From Pseudomonadota bacterium (GTDB lineage Bacteria; Pseudomonadota; Gammaproteobacteria; Acidiferrobacterales; Acidiferrobacteraceae), in contig JAJYGP010000025.1 of assembly GCA_021785035.1 (NCBI GenBank), forward strand, positions 124,001 to 188,000: a stretch of DNA of 64,000 nt, read 5' to 3'. A program made the position numbers and the translations under genes. Under the pieces are notes generated by a model. That model saw only the letters and a list, made by a program, of their open reading frames with translations. It searched no databases and was not told the DNA's origin. How positions within the stretch are numbered: position 1 is the first letter of the stretch; every line of letters starts with the position of its first letter. This document shows positions 8,105 to 15,763 of this stretch, piece by piece.

Positions 8105-8758
8105 GCCGCCCCAGGCAAAAACATTAACGCGCGCCGGAGGTACGTTCCGCCAAATCGTGCGTGAACGAAGACAGGTAAGGTCTTGGGCCCAATCGATGGC
8201 CTGGCATCGCAAACTGTACGTAAATTGAATGAAGGTGGCCCCTTTTGGCAGAATCGCCTCAAGCTCGTTCCCAATACGGTGGACGGTCACCTTAGGAAGA
8301 GATTTGAGCGGCAGGCTGGATACGACCGCCGAAATGCGCTCCGCACGCCGGCCGAGCAGGACGGCAAGTTGCGCGGCGTCGCCTTCCAAGACTGTCACTT
8401 GCGGAAACCGCGTACGAAGATGGGCCGATAGCAAGGCCGATTGTTCCACAACGATGAGCCGCTTCGGGTCCAGGCCATGCGCCAAAAGCGCCGCCGTGAC
8501 GACGCCCGTGCCGCCTCCCAGTTCCACGATGTAGCCATCGTCGCACAAGACTGCTTGGGCCGCCATGTAGTCCGCCAGATGGCGAGAGCTTGGGCATGCG
8601 GCCCCCACCGCTTGCGGACCCGAACGCAAAACCCTTATAAAAAGCCGCAGGTCGGCAGGTACGACCGAGACCCATAATCTGTTGATAAAGCCCCAACATT
8701 CTTTATGCCAGGGTGATCTTTCCGTTGGTTTTGTGGATTCTGTCATGGCTTGCCCCAT
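8099..8758 (-). CDS. Class I SAM methyltransferase, phospholipid N-methyltransferase-like
   Basis: About 219 aa. The SAM-binding motif VELGGGTGVVTAALL is near residue 75, preceded by FIRVLRSGPQAVGAACPSSR, an arrangement typical of PmtA-type phosphatidylethanolamine N-methyltransferases and often labelled rRNA-adenine-methylase-like. Later motifs (VVSSLPLKSLP, FIQFTYS) also fit PmtA. If so, it would help make phosphatidylcholine or its methylated precursors at the inner membrane. The frame is open to 8833, but ATG at 8758 follows a G-run at a good distance. It is convergent with the LplA-DUF116 gene and 77 bp downstream of ubiT on the same strand. Substrate assignment is tentative. Confidence 0.7.
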   Translation of the reverse strand: MGQAMTESTKPTERSPWHKECWGFINRLWVSVVPADLRLFIRVLRSGPQAVGAACPSSRHLADYMAAQAVLCDDGYIVELGGGTGVVTAALLAHGLDPKRLIVVEQSALLSAHLRTRFPQVTVLEGDAAQLAVLLGRRAERISAVVSSLPLKSLPKVTVHRIGNELEAILPKGATFIQFTYSLRCQAIDWAQDLTCLRSRTIWRNVPPARVNVFAWGGL

Positions 8759-8835
8759 AAGGCCCCCCGCCCTGAAAGACCGAGCGCAGCAACTCCTATG
8801 GGCTAAGGATATAGCATGAGGCGTTGAATGCAATG

Positions 8836-9318
8836 TTAACGCGATAGGCGGCCCTTATAGCCTTCTTTCTGATGGAGCGTAAAAGGCTTGCGAAAAGTCC
8901 TCAAGCGACGGTAGATCGCGCCTTCCAAGGCGTGGCGGATGTGAAGCGCAATATCGGTTTTGCCTTCCACGGCGAGCTGTCTGTCAAAAAAAAGTGCATC
9001 GGCATCGTCGGTTTGCCGTAATAAGGCCAAAAAAGACGCGATATCGCCGCGGATACATACATCGCAGCGCTCGGGTCGTACTGGCCATAGGAGGCCTTCG
9101 CGAACCACAAATCCGAGTTTTAATGTCGGCGCGGTGATCTCAAGACATATGTGGGCTCCCGACAAGGCGTCAAGCGAGCCGTCGGCTTCGTCCAGGCCAA
9201 GCAGGATGTTGGTCATGAGGGCGGCCAAGGCCGCTAATATCGGCGCCGGAATGATTCTCGCTGCAAGGCCCACGGCGCGAGGTAAGCTGTGTTCGGCAAG
9301 ATGTTTGGCAAGACTCAT
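8836..9318 (-). CDS. ubiT: UbiT, SCP2-domain accessory factor of O2-independent ubiquinone synthesis
   Basis: About 160 aa with an SCP2 lipid-binding domain. The stretch ALFFDRQLAVEGKTDIAL closely follows E. coli UbiT (YhbT). UbiT is thought to bind quinone intermediates and is required with UbiU/UbiV for ubiquinone synthesis under anoxia. I take ATG at 9318 (MSLAKHLAEHSL); an upstream start at 9399 would overlap an FNR box at 9352-9365 and the divergent ubiD promoter. Separated from ubiUV by the methyltransferase and transcribed oppositely, but under a box of the same type. Confidence 0.88.
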   Translation of the reverse strand: MSLAKHLAEHSLPRAVGLAARIIPAPILAALAALMTNILLGLDEADGSLDALSGAHICLEITAPTLKLGFVVREGLLWPVRPERCDVCIRGDIASFLALLRQTDDADALFFDRQLAVEGKTDIALHIRHALEGAIYRRLRTFRKPFTLHQKEGYKGRLSR

Positions 9319-9351
9319 GGTCGCATTGTGACCGGTTCCAGCGCGCGCATC

Positions 9352-9365
9352 TTGATCAGCATCAA
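9352..9365. promoter_or_regulatory. FNR/Anr box between ubiT and ubiD
   Basis: TTGATCAGCATCAA is a perfect FNR palindrome in the divergent ubiT-ubiD gap. For ubiD, a TATATT at 9407-9412 would place the box near -61, a class I position, with transcription starting almost at the GTG start codon. For ubiT, CACAAT (RC of 9325-9330) is about the class II distance away, which would put the transcript start close to the ATG. The exact promoters are less clear than for the other two boxes. Confidence 0.78.
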
Positions 9366-9420
9366 AGCGAGTTTGCGTTGGATCAAAAGTTCGAACCAAG
9401 AATTCTTATATTCTCTCGCC

Positions 9421-10884
9421 GTGCCGTTTTCCGATATTCGCCAATTCTTGACCCACCTCGAGCGCCAAAATCTCCTAAAGCGAGTGACGGCCGATGTGAG
9501 CGCACACCTTCAGATTACCGAGATCTGCCGCCGCGCGATCATGGCGCATGGGCCCGCGCTCTTGTTCGAGCGCGTCGATGGCCGCGCGACCCCGGTCCTC
9601 GGCAATCTCTTTGGGACGGTCGATCGTGTGCTTCAGGCGATCGATTGCCCGGATGTGGCCGGGCTCCGGGCCCTGGGCGAATTGCTGGTGCGCATCAAGG
9701 AACCGCGATGGCCCCAGACTATAGGTCAGGCGGCCCGCCACATTCCGACTCTTCATAGACTTTGGAGCGCCCACCCGCGTCTGCTTTCGACAGGCCCCGT
9801 TAAGGACTGCGTACAAGAAGGCCCGGACGTCGACCTCGAGACCCTACCGATCTCCTATTGCTGGCCGGACGATGCCGGTAAGCTCTTGACCTTCGGTCTG
9901 GTCGTGACCCAGGCGGAGCCGCAGGGCCGCCATAACGTGGCCATCTATCGTCAGCAACTGATCGGGCGTAATCGCCTCATTATGCGCTGGCTCGCCCATC
10001 GCGGTGGGGCGATGGACTACGCGCGTTGGCGGGAAACGCGCCCGCAGGAGCCGTTTCCCGTGGCGGTCGCGATTGGGGCTGATCCGGCCCTAACGGTCGC
10101 TGCAGTAGCGCCGATACCAGACAGTATTTCGGAATATCAGTTTGCCGGCATCTTGCGCGGCGCGCGCACCGAGCTTGTGGCGGCGGGCAACGGCCTGCTC
10201 GTGCCCGCGCGCGCCGAAATTGTGCTTGAGGGGGTGATCTTACCCGATGACGTGGCCCTCGAAGGGCCGTTTGGCGATCATACTGGCTACTATAACGAGC
10301 AAGCCCATTTCCCAGTCATGACTGTCCGGCGTATTACCCATCGCAGTGCCCCACTCTATCAGACGACCTATATGGGCCGGTCTCCGCACGATGAACCGTC
10401 GGTCCTGGCCATGGCCTTAAACGAGGTCTTCGTCCCGCTTCTCCAACAGCAGTTTCCCGAGATCGTCGACTTCTATTTACCGCCCGAGGCCTGCTCGTAC
10501 CGGGTCGCGGTGGTCAGTCTCCGTAAGCGCTACCCAGGGCATGCGCGCCGCATCATGATGGGGATCTGGTCCTATTTGCGTCAATTTACTTACACCAAGT
10601 TTGTGATTGTTACGGACAACGATATCAATATCCGCGATTGGTCGGATGTTATCTGGGCCGTCGTTACCCGTGCCGATCCCGCCCGAGATGCCCTGGTTCT
10701 CACGGGGACGCCCATAGACTATCTGGACTTCGCGAGCCCCGAGCCCGGGCTTGGCGGAAAAATGGGCATTGATGCGACCCTCAAGAGCCGCCCCGAGACC
10801 ACGCGCACTGCGGGCTGCCCAATTCGCCCCGATCCCGAGGCCGCGGCCGCAGTCGCCGATATTTGCCGGAGCCTCGGATTCTGA
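9421..10884 (+). CDS. ubiD: UbiD, 3-polyprenyl-4-hydroxybenzoate decarboxylase
   Basis: 487 aa; E. coli UbiD is 497 aa. Removes the ring carboxylate of polyprenyl-hydroxybenzoate using prenylated FMN made by UbiX (not in this window). The N-terminal SDIRQFLTHLERQNLLKRV, GPALLFERV, the NLFGTVDRVL block, and VTDNDINIRDWSDVIWA are family hallmarks. The start is GTG at 9421, where homology begins; the frame stays open to 9289, but that extension runs across the FNR box and antisense to ubiT. There is little Shine-Dalgarno. Placing ubiD under an FNR box beside ubiT groups it with the anaerobic ubiquinone genes. Confidence 0.93.
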   Translation: MPFSDIRQFLTHLERQNLLKRVTADVSAHLQITEICRRAIMAHGPALLFERVDGRATPVLGNLFGTVDRVLQAIDCPDVAGLRALGELLVRIKEPRWPQTIGQAARHIPTLHRLWSAHPRLLSTGPVKDCVQEGPDVDLETLPISYCWPDDAGKLLTFGLVVTQAEPQGRHNVAIYRQQLIGRNRLIMRWLAHRGGAMDYARWRETRPQEPFPVAVAIGADPALTVAAVAPIPDSISEYQFAGILRGARTELVAAGNGLLVPARAEIVLEGVILPDDVALEGPFGDHTGYYNEQAHFPVMTVRRITHRSAPLYQTTYMGRSPHDEPSVLAMALNEVFVPLLQQQFPEIVDFYLPPEACSYRVAVVSLRKRYPGHARRIMMGIWSYLRQFTYTKFVIVTDNDINIRDWSDVIWAVVTRADPARDALVLTGTPIDYLDFASPEPGLGGKMGIDATLKSRPETTRTAGCPIRPDPEAAAAVADICRSLGF

Positions 10885-10887
10885 CCT

Positions 10888-10901
10888 TTGATCTACATCA
10901 A
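10888..10901 (+). promoter_or_regulatory. FNR/Anr box of the hemN promoter
   Basis: TTGATCTACATCAA is a perfect FNR palindrome directly after the ubiD stop. A -10 element TATCTT (10924-10929) is centred 32 bp downstream, the exact class II spacing, giving a start near 10936 and a short leader containing the AGAGG ribosome-binding site of hemN (ATG at 10949). Confidence 0.88.
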
Positions 10902-10948
10902 GGTCGCAGGCTTAAGGCCCGCCTATCTTTAAGCTTTAGAGGTTGCTT

Positions 10949-12319
10949 ATGAACGACTTTATCGATCAGTCATTGGTCGCACGCTACGGGGAGTCGGCAC
11001 CGCGCTACACGTCCTACCCGCCCGCGACCCAGTTTCATGAACAGTTCAAGGCCAGGGATCTCATCGCCGCAATCGGCGCGCACCGCAAAGAAGACCCGTG
11101 GTCGCTTTACGTGCATATCCCGTTTTGTGAGTCCGTATGCTATTACTGCGCCTGCCACAAGGTCGTTACTAAGCATCACGAACGTGGCGGATCGTATGTG
11201 TCCTCTGTGGCCCGCGAGCTTGCGCTTCTAGCGCCTTTGCTGGGCCCTGCCCCGCGCCTTGACCAACTGCACTGGGGCGGCGGTACGCCCACGTTTTTGG
11301 GCCATGATGACATGCGCGCGTTGATGGTCGCGATTTCCGACCATTTTGTGCTTCGCCCAGACGACAGCGGCGAATATTCGATCGAGATTGACCCACGCCA
11401 CGCATCAGACCCTACGCTCGTGCTTTTGCGGGACATAGGGTTCAACAGGTTGAGTCTTGGTATCCAGGATTTTGATCCCGAGGTGCAACGCGCTATCAAT
11501 AGGAAACAGAGTTATTCTTTAGTCAATCGGGTCATATCGAGCGCCCGCGCGCTCGGATTTAAGTCAATCAGTGTCGATCTCATTTATGGCCTGCCTCACC
11601 AGAATCGCAGCCGATTCGCCCGCACGCTGGATCGAGTGCTTAGTTTCTCGCCTGACCGGATATCGCTCTTTCATTACGCGCATCTACCGGATCGCTTCAA
11701 GCCACAGCGCCGTATCGAGACCAATGACCTTCCAGACGGCCCGACGAAGCTCGCGATTCTGGGCGACGCGATCCGCGCCTTCCGGGAGGCGGGCTATGTG
11801 TACATTGGTCTTGATCACTTCGCCAAATCGCAGGATGAGTTGGCTCGTGCGCAACGCGACCGGACGCTCGGCCGCAACTTTCAGGGCTATTCGACGCATG
11901 GCGATCTTGATGTCCTCGGCATAGGGCCCTCGGCGGTGAGCCGTATAGGCTCCACCTACAGCCAAAATGCCTGGGAGTTACGGCAATACACGGACCTTAT
12001 CGATAGTCAAATCCTTCCCGTGCGCCGGGGGTTTGAATTGAGCGGCGACGATCAGATTAGACGCGACTTAATCAATAGTCTTTTATGCCATATGGAATGC
12101 GATATCGGCGCGTTCGAGGCGCGTCACTCGCTCCTTTTCGCACGCTATTTCGCCTCTGAGATCGAGCGGCTGGCACCGTTTGTCGACGACGGCCTGGTGA
12201 CCCTGGGCGATCGCATTATCGTGACCGAGCGTGGCCAGATGCTGGTGCGCGCCATCTGTGCCGTCTTTGATCGTTATCTGGCCGGCGAAAATCGTGTGCG
12301 ATTTTCGCGGGTGATCTGA
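10949..12319 (+). CDS. hemN: Oxygen-independent coproporphyrinogen III oxidase HemN
   Basis: 456 aa, matching E. coli HemN (457 aa). This radical SAM enzyme converts coproporphyrinogen III to protoporphyrinogen IX without O2. The cluster motif is in HIPFCESVCYYCACHK (C-x3-C-x2-C), followed by HWGGGTPTFL and YSIEIDPR, both HemN signatures, and LSLGIQDFDPEVQ. ATG at 10949 has AGAGG seven bases upstream; a TTG at 10943 is less likely. A perfect class II FNR promoter precedes the gene and a terminator follows at 12409, so it is probably monocistronic. Confidence 0.95.
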   Translation: MNDFIDQSLVARYGESAPRYTSYPPATQFHEQFKARDLIAAIGAHRKEDPWSLYVHIPFCESVCYYCACHKVVTKHHERGGSYVSSVARELALLAPLLGPAPRLDQLHWGGGTPTFLGHDDMRALMVAISDHFVLRPDDSGEYSIEIDPRHASDPTLVLLRDIGFNRLSLGIQDFDPEVQRAINRKQSYSLVNRVISSARALGFKSISVDLIYGLPHQNRSRFARTLDRVLSFSPDRISLFHYAHLPDRFKPQRRIETNDLPDGPTKLAILGDAIRAFREAGYVYIGLDHFAKSQDELARAQRDRTLGRNFQGYSTHGDLDVLGIGPSAVSRIGSTYSQNAWELRQYTDLIDSQILPVRRGFELSGDDQIRRDLINSLLCHMECDIGAFEARHSLLFARYFASEIERLAPFVDDGLVTLGDRIIVTERGQMLVRAICAVFDRYLAGENRVRFSRVI

Positions 12320-12408
12320 GGCACAAAATGATCTGTACGCGCCCGGCGGCGACTTGGTCAATGCCAGACGGGTCTTGTGCCAATAGGAAGGCCGCTTTGC
12401 GCGGGCGG

Positions 12409-12427
12409 CGGGTATTACCCGTTTTTT
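12409..12427 (+). terminator. Rho-independent terminator after hemN
   Basis: A short CGGG-TATTA-CCCG hairpin followed by six T (12422-12427), about 90 bp beyond the hemN stop and just upstream of the next promoter. Confidence 0.6.
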
Positions 12428-12452
12428 CATCCGCCATCGCTGCCTGTCTCCC

Positions 12453-12466
12453 TTGATGCACGTCAA
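12453..12466 (+). promoter_or_regulatory. Near-perfect FNR-like box upstream of the flavoprotein gene
   Basis: TTGATGCACGTCAA differs from TTGAT-N4-ATCAA at one position. No -10 at the class II distance is convincing (AAGCTT region), so it may be weak. It shows that upstream in-frame start codons for the next gene, which fall in this box, are unlikely. Confidence 0.5.
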
Positions 12467-12494
12467 TGCGCCAGTGACTCGCGAGACTAAGCTT

Positions 12495-13682
12495 ATGACC
12501 ATGACTATTCCGATCATGTCTTCTTTCCCGAAACTCACCATTCGCGGTCGGGAGCTATTACCCATCGTTCAGGGGGGCATGGGTGTTGCCATTTCGGCCC
12601 ATAGGCTGGCCTCGGCCGTCGCCCGAGAAGGCGCGATGGGGACCATTGCCAGCGTCGACTTGCGCCACTTGCATTCGGACATTATGGCGCGCCTTAAGCG
12701 CTGCCGAGATCCGCAGCGCCTTCTGCACGGCAATTTGGAGGCCTTAGACCGAGAGATCAAGGCCGCACGGGCCGCCGCCGGGCCATCGGCCTTTATTGCC
12801 GTGAATGTCATGAAGGCGCTCAACCACTACGCGGATTTCGTCCGCCAGGCCTGTCGCAGTGGCGCCCAGGCAATCGTAATGGGCGCGGGTTTGCCGCTTG
12901 ATTTGCCGGAGCTTACCCACGGGCACGATGTGGCGCTTATCCCGATCTTATCGGAGGAACGAGGGATCGAGTTGCTGCTCCGAAAATGGATGCGCAAAGG
13001 CCGATTACCGGACGCAATCGTCATCGAGCACCCAGGTCACGCTGGCGGACATCTCGGAGCTGCGAACCTAGCGGACGTCACCGATCATCGTTTCGATTTC
13101 GGACACGTGTTGAAACAGGCGCTCGCCGTGTTGAAGAAGCTCGGGCTTGCCGGCGAATCCATACCGTTGATTCCGGCCGGCGGCATCGGGTCGTTTGGTG
13201 CCATACGCGAACTTTTGGAAAAGGGTGCGGCGGGAGTTCAATTGGGAACGGCCTTTGCTGTGACCGAAGAATGCGATGCCCATCTCAATTTCAAAAAAGT
13301 GTTGGCGGACGCCAAAAGCGAAGATGTCGTAACCTTTATGAGCGCCGCGGGCTTACCGGCGCGCGCTGTTCTGACGCCTTGGCTCAAACGCTACTTGGCC
13401 CGCGAAGGTCTTCTTAAAGCCCGCGCCGAAAGTCGCTGCGGCAGCTGCGCAAGCGGGCTCGAATGCCTGAGTCATTGTGGTTTCAAGGACGGAAACCCGC
13501 AGGCCGGGCAGTTCTGCATCGAGACTCAGCTGGCCGCCGCCGCGCGCGGCAACGTCAATAGCGGCCTTTTTTTTCGCGGTGCCGCCGCCTTGCCGTTCGG
13601 TCATGAAATTCGCTCCGTCCGGGATCTCTTGGAATATTTACTTACCGGGATCCGCCCGGCGATGGCGAAAATGATCGCTTGA
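12495..13682 (+). CDS. Nitronate monooxygenase / 2-nitropropane dioxygenase-like flavoprotein
   Basis: About 395 aa FMN-dependent TIM barrel of the NMO/FabK superfamily: VQGGMGVAISAHRLASAVA near the N-terminus, HPGHAGGHLG and PAGGIGS phosphate-binding motifs, and GVQLGTAFAVTEEC. The C-terminal 80 residues hold a Cys cluster (SRCGSCASGLECLSHCGF) not typical of classic nitronate monooxygenases, which suggests a metal or Fe-S site. Start is uncertain: ATGs at 12495, 12501 and 12516 all lack a strong Shine-Dalgarno. The DUF2249-hemerythrin gene begins 9 bp after the stop, so they form an operon behind an FNR-like box. Possible jobs are nitro/nitrosative detoxification or an NAD(P)H:flavin reductase role; the specific reaction is not known. 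Confidence 0.75.
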   Translation: MTMTIPIMSSFPKLTIRGRELLPIVQGGMGVAISAHRLASAVAREGAMGTIASVDLRHLHSDIMARLKRCRDPQRLLHGNLEALDREIKAARAAAGPSAFIAVNVMKALNHYADFVRQACRSGAQAIVMGAGLPLDLPELTHGHDVALIPILSEERGIELLLRKWMRKGRLPDAIVIEHPGHAGGHLGAANLADVTDHRFDFGHVLKQALAVLKKLGLAGESIPLIPAGGIGSFGAIRELLEKGAAGVQLGTAFAVTEECDAHLNFKKVLADAKSEDVVTFMSAAGLPARAVLTPWLKRYLAREGLLKARAESRCGSCASGLECLSHCGFKDGNPQAGQFCIETQLAAAARGNVNSGLFFRGAAALPFGHEIRSVRDLLEYLLTGIRPAMAKMIA

Positions 13683-13691
13683 GGAAGTGCT

Positions 13692-14414
13692 ATGCCGTGT
13701 TGTTATGTCCTGGATTTGCGCCTCGTACCAGCCCACGTTTCTCCCCATAGCTACGTCTACTCTCTCCTTCGTGAATTGGGCCCAGACGAAAGTTTGCGCG
13801 CGTGGACTCCGGATGATCCAACGCTTCTGATGGCCCAAATTCAACACCAGATGCGTCACAAGCTCGTCTGGTCCAGCGTCTTCGATCAGACCGGGTGGTT
13901 GATTACCATGCGTATTCGCAACGCAGATGAACCTCTCCCGCTCGCCGACACTTTGCGCCGAAACCACGAACAGATGGATGGCCGCCTTGTTCAGGCCTTT
14001 ACCTATTTGGGTTGCCGCGATTGGCGAGCGGCTGTAGGCGAGGTGGCGAGCCTGGATGTGGCCCTGCGTACCCATATCGTGACTGAAAATGAACTGCTAG
14101 CGCCTCTCGGTGGTGCTTCCGTAGCTGAGGCCACGGCCATCATGCGTCGGGAGCACGATGACGTTTTGGTGCAGCTTGAGATGATAGCGGAGGTCTGTGC
14201 TTCATCCGTTGAAAATTGCCAGGAGCTTGAAACTTGGCTTGGTCTTCTTGCCGCAAGCCTCAATAAGCACGAACATCGCGAGGAGTCGCTGTTGTTTCCT
14301 CGCTGGATGCGGGTCCTCATGCAGCTCCCCTCTCGCAATGAACTCTTGACGGAAGTGCGATCGCGTCTTGATGAAGGCATGCTCCGGTCGCTGTCGGTGC
14401 CCCAAATCCACTAA
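13692..14414 (+). CDS. DUF2249 - hemerythrin-like di-iron protein
   Basis: 240 aa. Residues 1-75 form a DUF2249 domain (TusA-like fold; VLDLR and RIRNADE). Residues 90-225 form a hemerythrin-like four-helix bundle with metal-ligand candidates in RNHEQMD, HIVTENELL, REHDDV and NKHEHREESLLFPRW. Such proteins bind O2 or NO or repair Fe-S clusters under nitrosative stress. It is co-transcribed with the upstream flavoprotein, suggesting a paired role in O2/NO handling in the low-oxygen island. The pairing of function is inference. Confidence 0.8.
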   Translation: MPCCYVLDLRLVPAHVSPHSYVYSLLRELGPDESLRAWTPDDPTLLMAQIQHQMRHKLVWSSVFDQTGWLITMRIRNADEPLPLADTLRRNHEQMDGRLVQAFTYLGCRDWRAAVGEVASLDVALRTHIVTENELLAPLGGASVAEATAIMRREHDDVLVQLEMIAEVCASSVENCQELETWLGLLAASLNKHEHREESLLFPRWMRVLMQLPSRNELLTEVRSRLDEGMLRSLSVPQIH

Positions 14415-14437
14415 ACCGCCAAAAGGGCTTTCCCCGA

Positions 14438-14470
14438 CCGGCAGAAGTCGCAGGCCGGGTTTGGTCTTGC
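14438..14470 (+). terminator. Possible terminator after the DUF2249-hemerythrin gene
   Basis: A CCGGC/GCCGG stem (14438-14442 with 14454-14458) is followed by GTTTGGTCTT, a modest T-rich run, in the 70-bp convergent gap before trhA. Weak but correctly placed. Confidence 0.35.
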
Positions 14471-14484
14471 GCTTTCATCGACCC

Positions 14485-15120
14485 TCAGGGCAGACGAACT
14501 GGCGGTAGGGCTATATAGAGGAAGATGGCCCCGTACTGAGCGATGCTGCCAGCGAGCACAAAAAGATGCCACACCTCATGCCCAAAGCGCCACTTCTCAT
14601 CGAACACGAAAGATATCACGCCGATGCTATAGAAAAGCCCGCCGATCGTGAGCCATACAAGCCCTCCTGGCGCCAAGTTCTTCATAAGTGGGTTGATGGC
14701 TATGATGATGAGCCACCCCATCAAAATGTAAAAGATCATCGACATCCGGCGCGTGCGTTGGGGGATAAACTCTTGCACGATGCCAAGCACGGCCAGGCCC
14801 CACAGCACACCAAATAGCGACCAGCCCCACGGCCCGCGCAAAGGCCCAAGCGCAAACGGGGTATATGTCCCGGCGATCAAAAGATAGATCGCCGCGTGGT
14901 CGAGTCGTCGGAAGACCCGCCGCGATCGTCCGCTGAGCGCGTGGTAGAGGCCGGAAGAGGTATAGAGAAAGATCAGCGTGAGCCCGTAGACGCTAAAGCT
15001 CACGATCCGCCACGGATCGCCACGCTTGGCGGCGATCACAATCAGGACTATCGTTCCCACTGTCGCCAAAATGCCGCCTACGGCATGGCTTAGACTATTA
15101 AACCTTTCGTTTCTTTCCAT
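14485..15120 (-). CDS. trhA: TrhA/hemolysin III family (PAQR) membrane protein
   Basis: 211 aa with seven predicted membrane segments. It shows the family features: N-terminal SLSHAVGG, SSGLYH, the RRLDHAAIYLLIAGTYTP block and a late HEVWHLFV, which supply the conserved His/Asp/Ser metal site of PAQR-fold proteins. Bacterial members affect membrane-lipid energy homeostasis; a toxin role from the hemolysin III name is not supported. It is transcribed alone, convergent with the hemerythrin gene. Upstream lies an unusual pair of overlapping inverted repeats (15214-15260). Confidence 0.88.
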   Translation of the reverse strand: MERNERFNSLSHAVGGILATVGTIVLIVIAAKRGDPWRIVSFSVYGLTLIFLYTSSGLYHALSGRSRRVFRRLDHAAIYLLIAGTYTPFALGPLRGPWGWSLFGVLWGLAVLGIVQEFIPQRTRRMSMIFYILMGWLIIIAINPLMKNLAPGGLVWLTIGGLFYSIGVISFVFDEKWRFGHEVWHLFVLAGSIAQYGAIFLYIALPPVRLP

Positions 15121-15213
15121 CGGATCCCAAGCGTCGCGTCACCCGCTGTGTTTAGCGTACTGTACCGCGTCAGGGCGCAGAGTTCACGCCTTAGGACCTT
15201 GGAATAATGTTAA

Positions 15214-15260
15214 CGTAGACCACAACAAAGCCGTTTCCGATCTGGTCTACGCAAACGGCT
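15214..15260 (-). terminator. Overlapping inverted repeats / probable terminator of the small membrane-protein operon
   Basis: Two perfect inverted repeats interleave: CGTAGACCA (15214-15222) with TGGTCTACG (15243-15251), and AGCCGTTT (15229-15236) with AAACGGCT (15253-15260). Read on the minus strand, the second gives an 8-bp hairpin followed by TTTGTTGT, a terminator-like tail after the gene ending at 15293. The interleaved order means the two stems compete or form a pseudoknot. Confidence 0.45.
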
Positions 15261-15292
15261 GTGCAGAGGGACGGTAGCGGCCGAAATTTGGC

Positions 15293-15763
15293 TCAGCTGC
15301 GCCCGGTATTTTGGAAGCTGTCGATCAAAACACTCGTAAGTCGGGCGAGAAGCGGTTTTGCGGCCTCAAGAATGAGGGCCCCCATGTGTGGGTCCGTCGG
15401 CGCCCATTTGATGCCCGCCCAATAGTCCGGCTCCCGCGGTGGCCGTTGCTCGGCCTCATCCCGCCGACCCTGGAGGTAGGCCCCTTCAAGTTCGCGCGCC
15501 AAGGCGCTTGAGCGCTGTGCTTGAGACTGTCCCAAGCGCGCGCCGAACAGAATCCCCGCCGCCAGGCTCAAACCGAGCGTTGGCAGTGGGTGTTCGGCCG
15601 CCCAGCGCACCGGGAACGTCACCTGCCGCTCCAGGCTCTCCACCGCACCCGCTACCCGTTCACTGAGCGCGTCCAAGGTGTCGGCTAGGTCGCGGCGATG
15701 ACGTTCCGCCTCTTCGCGGGCATCCTCTGACGAAAAGACTTCGACAAATTCATGGCGCATCAT
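15293..15763 (-). CDS. Small membrane-anchored protein with coiled N-terminus (DUF3618-like)
   Basis: 156 aa. A charged, probably helical N-terminus (RREEA-type; RRDLADTLDALSERV) leads to one hydrophobic segment near residues 60-78 (LPTLGLSLAAGILFGARLG), then a polar tail. The pattern resembles DUF3618-type proteins that accompany DUF883/DUF1469 genes in stress-linked envelope operons. It is the last gene of a three-gene operon, its start overlapping the holin-like gene by 4 bp. Exact function unknown. Confidence 0.6.
   Translation of the reverse strand: MMRHEFVEVFSSEDAREEAERHRRDLADTLDALSERVAGAVESLERQVTFPVRWAAEHPLPTLGLSLAAGILFGARLGQSQAQRSSALARELEGAYLQGRRDEAEQRPPREPDYWAGIKWAPTDPHMGALILEAAKPLLARLTSVLIDSFQNTGRS

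Noticed and set aside
14485-15120. Hemolysin toxin
   Set aside because: PAQR/hemolysin III-type proteins in bacteria are membrane-homeostasis proteins; nothing supports cytolysis.
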